The translations under genes and the position numbers were made by a program. Below the pieces are notes generated by a model. It did not search any database, had not been told where the DNA came from, and saw only the letters and a list, made by a program, of their open reading frames with translations. Below, piece after piece: positions 1 to 5,192 of a DNA stretch of 6,228 nt. Positions within the stretch are counted from its first letter, which is position 1; each line of letters opens with the position of its first letter. Source of the stretch: Acidobacteriota bacterium (lineage in GTDB: Bacteria; Acidobacteriota; Terriglobia; Bryobacterales; Bryobacteraceae); NCBI GenBank assembly GCA_947466555.1, contig CANIFK010000336.1, positions 1 to 6,228 of the forward strand, written 5' to 3'.

Positions 1-586
1 CGGCCGCGCTCCCATCGGAGCGGCGGAAGACCAGGTTATAGAGCCGCCGGTTCTGCATCGCGCCGGCATTTTGTGCGATGACGAACGCGCCGCTCTGCAC
101 GGACAAAGCGTGCTCCTCCGTCGGACTTCCCGCAGCCTGCAGGAAGAGCCGGTTTTGCCAAAGCGCGGCGACCACCTCCGCAGGGATGGAAGCGGGGCTG
201 AACTGGACGCCCACGCCGGTGGCGGGACTGGACGGCCTGAGAAGGGACGGGTGCCCAATCAGCGGGGCATCAAAGCGGCAAAGGAACGTTCCTTGCGGTC
301 CGATCCACAGGCAACCGCGCTCGAAGTACGCAGCCTGTCCACCGGCCACGGCGGCAATGTCGTCCACTGGGTAGCCGAAGTCCGCAACACCTCCGGCGGC
401 GAGAAATGCCGCCAGAACATCACCGGCGAGAGCGTGGGCTCCCGTGTCGGGGTGGAAGAAGATCTGCCCTCTCTGGTAGGCCTGTGTAAGGCCTCCCCAG
501 ATGGCCGGAATCTCGGCGCCGGTAGCGGCGCCGAGCGGCCCATTGCCGCCGCCGAGTTTCTGATGCTTGTCAGAGATATTGCTCAT
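1..586 (-). CDS. LGFP-repeat protein, N-terminal part (3' end beyond window)
   Basis: An open frame runs from ATG at 586-584 off the left edge, giving 195 complete codons without a stop. A GGGGA at 594-598, 7 nt ahead of the ATG, supports this start. The N-terminal half looks like LGFP repeats: GPLGAATGAEIPAIWGG (about 16-32), then GQIFFHPDTGAHALAGDVL (40-58), then GGVADFGYPVDD (65-76), then AYFERGCLWIGPQG (86-99). The pattern of Gly-Tyr/Phe-Pro turns, 'FxxGxIxxxxxTGAHxxxG' and 'YFxxG' is typical of this family, in which the repeats are usually found on secreted or cell-envelope enzymes and are thought to bind the envelope. Residues 100-195 are not recognised. No signal peptide is visible, so the cellular location is unclear. 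Codon use is more mixed (AGA, GGA, CTT and ACA occur) than in the neighbours. The family call is by eye; the role is unknown. Confidence 0.72.
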   Translation of the reverse strand, partial: MSNISDKHQKLGGGNGPLGAATGAEIPAIWGGLTQAYQRGQIFFHPDTGAHALAGDVLAAFLAAGGVADFGYPVDDIAAVAGGQAAYFERGCLWIGPQGTFLCRFDAPLIGHPSLLRPSSPATGVGVQFSPASIPAEVVAALWQNRLFLQAAGSPTEEHALSVQSGAFVIAQNAGAMQNRRLYNLVFRRSDGSAA

Positions 587-629
587 GGTGATTTCCCCGG
601 GAAACGAGTAGGTATATTTCGGTAAAGTG

Positions 630-653
630 CGAATCGCCGATAGTGGCGATTCG
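630..653. repeat. Perfect 9-bp inverted repeat upstream of the LGFP gene
   Basis: CGAATCGCC (630-638) is followed by a 6-base loop GATAGT and the exact reverse complement GGCGATTCG (645-653). It lies 44-67 bases ahead of the LGFP-protein start codon, within the 198-base gap between that gene and the end of the DUF1801 gene. No T-run follows the stem on either strand, so it is not a canonical intrinsic terminator. On the minus strand a weak -10-like TATACC (611-616) would place the repeat in or next to the -35 region. An operator or a 5'-leader hairpin is therefore more likely than a terminator. The repeat is seen directly; the function is inferred. I see no other clear feature in 587-784. Confidence 0.6.
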
Positions 654-784
654 TGATATCTGGAACGGGTTCATCGGGTAATCGAATCAGATCACCGGCA
701 GCCCACTCTTGTTGTGTTTCCCAGGGTGTTAGCGTTTCAAATAGAGAACCGCTCGCGAAAAAATAACGCGCAACGACCCGGCCC

Positions 785-1189
785 CTAACCCTTCCGCTCG
801 TTCTCCGCCACGCGCGTCATCACCAGCTTCCGCACCAACTGCGCCGGCAACGGCTTATCCACCGCAAACCGGATCGCCCCCTTCGACGTCGGATACTTCG
901 CCAACTCCACCGCAAACTTCACAATCACATCCGGGTTCATCGGATAAAACCCGCAGTGCTTCTCAAACGCCGCATACCCCACCAGCCCGCGCTTGTAAAA
1001 GAACGTCGGCATCCCATAGGCAATCCGCTCCGTCGTTCCCTCCGGCACCAACTCCCGGATCATCCGCCGCAACTCCGTCAACGTCCCCTTCGCCGGCTCT
1101 GGCAGTACCGCCAGATACTCGTCCACCTTGTCCGATTCATCCACCGGCACCAAGGCTTCCTTCGGCTTCGTTTTCTTCGTCAACGCCAT
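785..1189 (-). CDS. DUF1801 / YdhG-like (frataxin-fold) protein
   Basis: A 134-residue protein of the DUF1801 family, which includes Bacillus YdhG, described as a frataxin-like iron chaperone. Visible family signatures are 'VDEYLAVLPEPAKGTLTELR' near residues 22-41, 'ERIAYGMPTFFYKR' at 54-67, 'AAFEKHCGFYP' at 73-83, and a C-terminal segment with KGAIRF, the 'DKPLP' turn and a final basic helix. The N-terminus is lysine-rich (KKTKPK) with no signal or membrane segment, so it is a cytoplasmic protein. The ATG at 1189-1187 is preferred. A TTG 19 codons upstream (1246-1244) would extend the protein with an unrelated hydrophobic stretch across the divergent promoter. No strong Shine-Dalgarno sequence precedes the ATG. 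It is transcribed divergently from the cytochrome/PQQ cluster. The family is confident; a role in iron handling is only inferred from YdhG. Confidence 0.85.
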   Translation of the reverse strand: MALTKKTKPKEALVPVDESDKVDEYLAVLPEPAKGTLTELRRMIRELVPEGTTERIAYGMPTFFYKRGLVGYAAFEKHCGFYPMNPDVIVKFAVELAKYPTSKGAIRFAVDKPLPAQLVRKLVMTRVAENERKG

Positions 1190-1263
1190 AACAACAGAGT
1201 AATCTCTCAACAATCCAGCGGCCAAAAAATATATACTAAACCCCAATCCGAAAAGGAGTACCC
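1190..1263. promoter_or_regulatory. AT-rich divergent promoter region
   Basis: These 74 bases separate the minus-strand DUF1801 start from the plus-strand cytochrome start. The core at 1224-1240 is almost purely A/T in otherwise GC-rich DNA. On the plus strand TATACT (1232-1237) is a good -10 and would start RNA about 20 bases ahead of the cytochrome ATG; the best upstream match is a poor -35, CAACAA at 1208-1213, 18 bases away. On the minus strand the same core reads TATATT, a candidate -10 for the DUF1801 gene. Two back-to-back promoters sharing one AT-rich core is the simplest reading. This is inferred from motif matches only. Confidence 0.5.
1253..1258 (+). promoter_or_regulatory. Strong Shine-Dalgarno site of the cytochrome gene
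   Basis: AAGGAG lies 5 bases ahead of the ATG at 1264 and fixes that start. It is the best ribosome binding site in the window. The later genes of the cluster at 3629, 4055 and 4893 have no comparable site, while the PQQ gene at 2019 has a weaker AAGGTG at 2009-2014. Confidence 0.75.
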
Positions 1264-2022
1264 ATGTTCTGGCTCGCCCCCTTCCTGCTCTTTCAACTGC
1301 AACAACCTCTCGATATTCCCGACAAAAACCCGCACACCACCGCGGCCGATATCGAACAAGGCAAGCGCCTCTACATGGGCCGCTGCGCCGGCTGCCACGG
1401 CCCTTCCGGTGATGGCGGTAAAGGTGCCAATCTCGCCGTCCCCACCCTCCCCCGCGCCGCCGCCGACCGCTCTCTCTACCGCATCATCCGCTACGGCATC
1501 CCGGACACCGAAATGCCCGGTTCTCTAATGGACGCCAAAGAACTCTGGCAAACCGCCGCTTTCGTCCATTCGTTAGGCCAGGTGCCATCCGCGCCAATCA
1601 CCGGCAATGCGCAAGCCGGCGCCCAGGTCTTCAAATCCAAAGGCGCCTGCCTCAACTGCCACGCTCTCGGCAATGAAGGCGGCCGCATCGGCCCCTCCCT
1701 CTCCGGCATCGGCGCCCGCCGCGGCGCCGCCCACCTGAAGGCCAAAATCGTCAACCCCGCCGCCGACGTGCCCGACCAATTCCGCCTCGTCCAACTCACC
1801 ACCAAAGCGGGCAAAACCATGCGCGGCATTCGCCTCAACGAAGACACCTACTCCATCCAACTTCGCGATTTCTCCGGCAACCCGCAGTCGTTCTGGAAAG
1901 CCGACATCACCCAGCTCACAGAGGAAAAGAAAACCAATATGCCCGCCTATCAGGGCAAACTGACCGACACCGAATTGAACGACCTCGTCGCCTTCCTGGC
2001 CAACGAAAAAGGTGCCCAATGA
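1264..2022 (+). CDS. Di-haem cytochrome c, probable electron acceptor of the PQQ dehydrogenase
   Basis: A 252-residue exported cytochrome c with two haem domains. The first has CAGCH at residues 41-45 and a likely axial Met84 in 'TEMPG'. The second has CLNCH at 129-133 and a likely axial Met226 in 'TNMPAY'. In the second domain the two ligands are about 90 residues apart, and the insert (about 155-218: 'VQLTTKAGKTMRGIRLNEDT', 'SIQLRDFSG', 'KADITQL') resembles the putative haem-binding domain known from Planctomycetes, Verrucomicrobia and Acidobacteria (TIGR02603-like). The N-terminus is a short hydrophobic stretch (2-12) without a basic residue, so the export signal is atypical; both hemes should face the periplasm. 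Its stop overlaps the PQQ dehydrogenase start as ATGA, indicating translational coupling. By family knowledge such cytochromes take electrons from periplasmic quinoprotein dehydrogenases; the pairing here is inferred from the gene arrangement. Confidence 0.9.
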   Translation: MFWLAPFLLFQLQQPLDIPDKNPHTTAADIEQGKRLYMGRCAGCHGPSGDGGKGANLAVPTLPRAAADRSLYRIIRYGIPDTEMPGSLMDAKELWQTAAFVHSLGQVPSAPITGNAQAGAQVFKSKGACLNCHALGNEGGRIGPSLSGIGARRGAAHLKAKIVNPAADVPDQFRLVQLTTKAGKTMRGIRLNEDTYSIQLRDFSGNPQSFWKADITQLTEEKKTNMPAYQGKLTDTELNDLVAFLANEKGAQ

Positions 2023-3593
2023 GACTCGCCCTGCTGCTCCTCTCCCTCCCCCTCCTCGCCCAGGTCACACACCAGCGCCTACTGAACGCCGAAAAGGAAC
2101 CCGGCAATTGGCTCACCTACTCCGGCAACTTCTCCGGCCATCGCTTCTCACCACTCAAACAAATCACCGATCAGAACGTCGCCAAGCTAACCCCCGCCTG
2201 GGTCTACCAATCAAACTCGCTCCAGAAGTTCGAAACCACGCCCCTCGTCGTCGATGGCGTCATGTACATCTCGGAAGCGCCCTCCCACGTCACCGCCCTC
2301 GACACCCGCACCGGCCGCGTCATCTGGCGGTACCGCCGCACGCTGCCCGATGACGTCCGCGTCTGCTGCGGCCAGGTCAACCGTGGCGTCGCCATCCTGG
2401 GCGACCTCGTCTACGTCGGCACCGTCGACGCTCACCTCGTCGCCCTCGACTCGAAGACCGGCGCCGTCCGCTGGGACGTCACTGTCGCCGACAACAAAAC
2501 CGGCCACTCCATCACCGTCGCCCCGCTCGCCGTCAAAGACAAAATCATCATCGGCATCGCCGGCGGCGAATACGGCATCCGCGGCTTCCTCGATGCCTAC
2601 GACGCCAAAACCGGCAAGCTCGCCTGGCGCTTCTGGACAGTCCCCGCCGCCGGCGAACCCGAAGCCAAAACCTGGGCCGGCGAAAGCTACAAGCGTGGCT
2701 CCGCCGCCACCTGGGTCACCGGCGCCTACGACCCCGATACCAACCTCCTCTATTGGGGCACCGGCAACCCCGGCCCCGATTGGAACGGCGAAGTCCGCGC
2801 CGGGGACAATCTCTACTCCGACTGCCTCATCGCCCTCGACCTCGACACCGGCAAACTGAAATGGCACTTCCAATTCACGCCCCACGACGTCCACGACTGG
2901 GACGCCACCGAGGTCCCCGTCCTGATCAACGCCGAGTTCCGCGGCCAGCCGCGCAAGCTTCTCCTCTTCCCCAACCGCAATGCGTTCTACTATGTGCTCG
3001 ACCGCGTCACCGGCCAGTTCCTCCTCGGCAAGCCCTACGCCAAGCAAACCTGGGCCAAGGGCCTGGACGATAGCGGCCGCCCCATTCGCCTCCCGGGCAC
3101 GTTTCCAACGGTGGAAGGAACCCGCGTCTGGCCCAGCGTCGCCGGCGCCAACAATTGGTACAGCCCCAGCTACAGCCCGGACACAAAGCACCTCTACGTC
3201 GCCACCCGCGAATCCGGTGCCGTCTACTACTTCGGCAACGCCGAATACAAAGCCGGCGAACAGTTCAACGGCGGCGGCTTCCGCAGCATTCCCGGAGAGG
3301 AGGAGTGGGGCGCCATCCGCGCCTTCAAACCGACGACCGGCGAAGTCGCCTGGGAATACAAACTCTTCACCCCGCCCTACTCCGGCGTGCTGTCAACGGC
3401 CGGCAACCTCGTCTTCGGCGCCACAGCCGAAGGCCAGATGATCGCGCTAAACGCCACGACCGGCAAACTCTTGTGGCGCTTCCAAGGCGGCGGCACGGTC
3501 CGCTCCAACCCGATGAGCTACCAGAGCGACGGCAAGCAGTATGTAGCCATGACCCTCGGCAACTCTCTCTACGTCTTCCACCTCCAGCCCTAG
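2019..3593 (+). CDS. PQQ-dependent alcohol dehydrogenase (methanol/ethanol family), periplasmic
   Basis: A 524-residue eight-bladed propeller quinoprotein that oxidises alcohols or related substrates with PQQ and a metal ion. A short signal peptide (MRLALLLLSLPLLAQ) directs it to the periplasm. Expected active-site features are visible: E72 in 'KFETTP', the adjacent Cys116-Cys117 pair that forms the disulfide ring over PQQ, metal ligand E184 in 'AGGEYGIRGF', stacking W232, N250 in 'GTGNPGP', catalytic D293 in 'TPHDVHDWD', and R320 in 'NRNAFYY'. Propeller docking motifs recur, such as 'ALDTRTGRVIWRY', 'AYDAKTGKLAWRF' and 'ALDLDTGKLKWHF'. D295, two residues after the catalytic base, matches the extra aspartate of lanthanide-dependent XoxF/PedH-type enzymes and is absent from calcium MxaF. 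There is no C-terminal cytochrome domain; the electron acceptor is encoded upstream with an ATGA overlap. AAGGTG at 2009-2014 is the ribosome binding site. Substrate is unknown. Confidence 0.93.
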   Translation: MRLALLLLSLPLLAQVTHQRLLNAEKEPGNWLTYSGNFSGHRFSPLKQITDQNVAKLTPAWVYQSNSLQKFETTPLVVDGVMYISEAPSHVTALDTRTGRVIWRYRRTLPDDVRVCCGQVNRGVAILGDLVYVGTVDAHLVALDSKTGAVRWDVTVADNKTGHSITVAPLAVKDKIIIGIAGGEYGIRGFLDAYDAKTGKLAWRFWTVPAAGEPEAKTWAGESYKRGSAATWVTGAYDPDTNLLYWGTGNPGPDWNGEVRAGDNLYSDCLIALDLDTGKLKWHFQFTPHDVHDWDATEVPVLINAEFRGQPRKLLLFPNRNAFYYVLDRVTGQFLLGKPYAKQTWAKGLDDSGRPIRLPGTFPTVEGTRVWPSVAGANNWYSPSYSPDTKHLYVATRESGAVYYFGNAEYKAGEQFNGGGFRSIPGEEEWGAIRAFKPTTGEVAWEYKLFTPPYSGVLSTAGNLVFGATAEGQMIALNATTGKLLWRFQGGGTVRSNPMSYQSDGKQYVAMTLGNSLYVFHLQP

Positions 3594-3613
3594 GGTTGCC
3601 GACTCCACCGAGT

Positions 3614-3622
3614 TGATATACT
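3614..3622 (+). promoter_or_regulatory. Extended -10 promoter, candidate leaderless start
   Basis: TGATATACT in the 35-base gap after the PQQ gene is a textbook extended -10 (TGn then TATACT at 3617-3622). Only six bases lie between it and the ATG at 3629, so RNA would begin at about the start codon itself. No Shine-Dalgarno sequence is present there. A possible -35, TTGCCG at 3596-3601, has a short 15-base spacer, which an extended -10 can tolerate. This suggests the downstream genes can be transcribed separately from the cytochrome/PQQ pair as a leaderless message. Motif-based inference only. Confidence 0.5.
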
Positions 3623-3628
3623 CCCCCG

Positions 3629-4051
3629 ATGCGCCTCTTCCTCGTGCTCGTTCTCACCGCCCTAGCCTGCCTCGCGCAGGATAAGGCCGCCATCCTCGCC
3701 CTCGACAAACAATGGAGCGACTCGATCGTCAAAGGCGACACCGCCACCCTCGAAAAGCTCCTCTCCGACGACCTCGTCTACGCCCACTCCACCGGCATCG
3801 TCGACACCAAAACATCCTACATCGCCAAAATCAAAGAGCGCCGCCAGGTCTACAAATCCTTCGAACAGCACAAGCCCACCGTCAACATCTACAAGGATTC
3901 CGCCGTCACATTCTCCTACGTCCGCGTCACCGGCACCAACCAGGCCGGCCTCTTCGACGACAAAGTCATGCTCATCCACTTCTGGGTGAAGCAAAATAAT
4001 ACTTGGCGCCTCGCCGCGCACCAAACGACCAAAATCGACAAGCTCCCCTAA
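3629..4051 (+). CDS. Secreted DUF4440 / SnoaL-like (NTF2-fold) protein
   Basis: A 140-residue protein with a cleavable-looking signal peptide (MRLFLVLVLTALACLAQ, 1-17), followed by a compact NTF2-like domain of the DUF4440 type. Visible family features are 'ILALDKQWSDSIVKGDTATL' (22-41), 'LLSDDLVYAHSTG' (44-56), and the strand pair near the C-terminus with 'IHFWVKQNNTWRLAAHQTT'. Family members are small secreted or cytoplasmic proteins with a hydrophobic pocket; few have known substrates and the active site here is not identifiable by eye. A Cys at residue 14 is not in a good lipobox, so a lipoprotein is unlikely. The stop is 3 bases before the next ATG. The function is unknown; an accessory role for the neighbouring oxidation genes is possible but unproven. 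Confidence 0.83.
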   Translation: MRLFLVLVLTALACLAQDKAAILALDKQWSDSIVKGDTATLEKLLSDDLVYAHSTGIVDTKTSYIAKIKERRQVYKSFEQHKPTVNIYKDSAVTFSYVRVTGTNQAGLFDDKVMLIHFWVKQNNTWRLAAHQTTKIDKLP

Positions 4052-4054
4052 CCC

Positions 4055-4885
4055 ATGCCCATCATCGACACCCACCACCACTTCTGGAAGTACACCGACA
4101 AGGAATACGGCTGGATCAGCGACAAGATGAAGGTCATCCGCCGGGACTTCCTCCCCGCCGACCTCCACAAGGAACTCAAATCCGCCGGCGTCGATGGCGC
4201 CGTCTCTGTCCAGGCCCGTCAAACCGTCCAGGAGTCCGACGACCTCCTCGCCTACGCCGAAAAGAACGACTTCCTTAAAGGCGTCGTCGGCTGGGTCGAC
4301 CTCCGCGACAAGAACTGCGACAAGGACCTTGAACGCCTCGCCAAGCACAAGAAGTTCAAAGGTGTCCGCCACGTCATCCAGGACGAGCCTGACGACAACT
4401 TCATCCTCGGCACGGCCTTCAACGAAGGCATCAAAAAGCTCGCGAAATACGATCTCCGCTACGACATCCTGATCTTCGAAAAGCACCTGAAGCCGTCGAT
4501 CAAGTTCGTCGACCAGCACCCCAAACAGATCTTCATCCTCGACCACATCGCCAAGCCCCGCATCAAGGACCGCATCCTGAGCCCCTGGCGCGAGAACATG
4601 ATCGAACTCGCCAAGCGCCCCAACGTCTACTGCAAAATCAGCGGCATGCTAACCGAAGCCGATTGGGACAAGTGGACCGCGGCCGACCTGGCTCCGTACT
4701 TCGATTCCACCCTCCAAGCCTTCGGCCCCAAGCGCCTAATGATCGGCTCCGACTGGCCCGTCATGCTCGTCGCCGGCAAGTACAAGCAGTGGATCGACAT
4801 GGTCAAACAAGTCGTCAGCCGCTACAGCTCCGCCGAGCAGGACCGCATCTTCTACAAAAACGCCGTCGAAGCCTACAAGCTGTAA
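4055..4885 (+). CDS. Amidohydrolase-2 family, fuconolactonase-like hydrolase
   Basis: A 276-residue TIM-barrel metal-dependent hydrolase of the COG3618 type, which includes L-fucono- and L-rhamnono-lactonases. The visible signature is 'IDTHHHFW' (4-11, metal-binding H7/H9), 'GVRHV' (103-107), 'ILDHIAKP' (161-168, H164), 'KISG' (194-197) and 'GSDWPV' (231-236, D233). Length matches the family (about 270-300). There is no signal peptide, so it acts in the cytoplasm. The lactone substrate cannot be read from the sequence, and no sugar dehydrogenase, dehydratase or transporter of a fucose or rhamnose pathway is next to it. It starts 3 bases after the DUF4440 stop without a clear ribosome binding site, so coupled translation is likely. 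Other amidohydrolase-2 activities, such as decarboxylation, are possible. Confidence 0.86.
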   Translation: MPIIDTHHHFWKYTDKEYGWISDKMKVIRRDFLPADLHKELKSAGVDGAVSVQARQTVQESDDLLAYAEKNDFLKGVVGWVDLRDKNCDKDLERLAKHKKFKGVRHVIQDEPDDNFILGTAFNEGIKKLAKYDLRYDILIFEKHLKPSIKFVDQHPKQIFILDHIAKPRIKDRILSPWRENMIELAKRPNVYCKISGMLTEADWDKWTAADLAPYFDSTLQAFGPKRLMIGSDWPVMLVAGKYKQWIDMVKQVVSRYSSAEQDRIFYKNAVEAYKL

Positions 4886-4892
4886 CGCGAAC

Positions 4893-5192
4893 ATGGCCGG
4901 ATCAACGACCATCAAACGCATGCTTCCCATTGCGGTCATCGGCACTTTGCTCTTGGCCGCAGTCGGGGTGCTGAATCACTTTCACCTGATCCCCGGCGAA
5001 CAGTTGGTCGTAATCATCGGCCCCGGCCTGTTGCTCGGCGCGCTCGTCGCTCCCGATGGCATCCATTCGGATACGCCATACCTCTTCTTCGGTCTCACTG
5101 CTGTCGGCACCATCGCCTGGTGGTACTTCATCGGAAAGTTCGTACTCACCCGATTACAAAACTACCGCGAAAAACGCTCACGCCCCCGCTAA
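4893..5192 (+). CDS. Small three-helix membrane protein of unknown function
   Basis: A 99-residue protein with three hydrophobic segments at about 10-27, 37-54 and 62-85, and a strongly basic C-terminal tail (R87 to R99). By the positive-inside rule the tail would be cytoplasmic. I do not recognise the family. It begins 7 bases after the amidohydrolase stop with no visible ribosome binding site, and an ATG at 4920 (M10) could be the real start, removing nine residues before the first helix. Its codons are less C-biased than those of the upstream genes. The 3' end overlaps the ctaA 3' end on the other strand by 15 bases (5178-5192). The coherent helix pattern and tight spacing support a real gene. 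Confidence 0.68.
   Translation: MAGSTTIKRMLPIAVIGTLLLAAVGVLNHFHLIPGEQLVVIIGPGLLLGALVAPDGIHSDTPYLFFGLTAVGTIAWWYFIGKFVLTRLQNYREKRSRPR

Noticed and set aside
71..625. Plus-strand frame of 184 codons opposite the LGFP gene
   Set aside because: No family features and no ribosome binding site; the minus-strand frame has LGFP motifs, a Shine-Dalgarno site and stays open to the window edge.
741..770. Possible terminator after the DUF1801 gene (minus strand TTATTTTTT near a CGCG pair)
   Set aside because: The T-run lies between only 4-bp CGCG arms rather than after a stem, so it does not have terminator structure.
1190..1246. Upstream TTG start extending the DUF1801 protein by 19 residues
   Set aside because: The extension is unlike the family N-terminus and would cross the AT-rich promoter core.
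956..1528. Plus-strand frame across the DUF1801 gene, promoter and cytochrome start
   Set aside because: Arg/Pro/His/Ser-rich translation typical of an out-of-frame reading; overlaps two supported genes and the divergent promoter.
2211..3191. Long minus-strand frame (326 codons) opposite the PQQ dehydrogenase gene
   Set aside because: Its translation is a low-complexity run of Gly, Ala, Val, Asp and Glu, the expected shadow of C-ending codons on the plus strand, and the plus-strand protein has complete family motifs.
3586..3597. CCCTAGGG palindrome at the PQQ gene stop as a terminator
   Set aside because: Arms are only 4 bp with no loop and no T-run; it is explained by the final Pro codon and stop.
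3662..4546. Long minus-strand frame (294 codons) opposite the DUF4440 and amidohydrolase genes
   Set aside because: Same codon-bias shadow, rich in Val, Asp, Glu and Gly, spanning two well-supported plus-strand genes.
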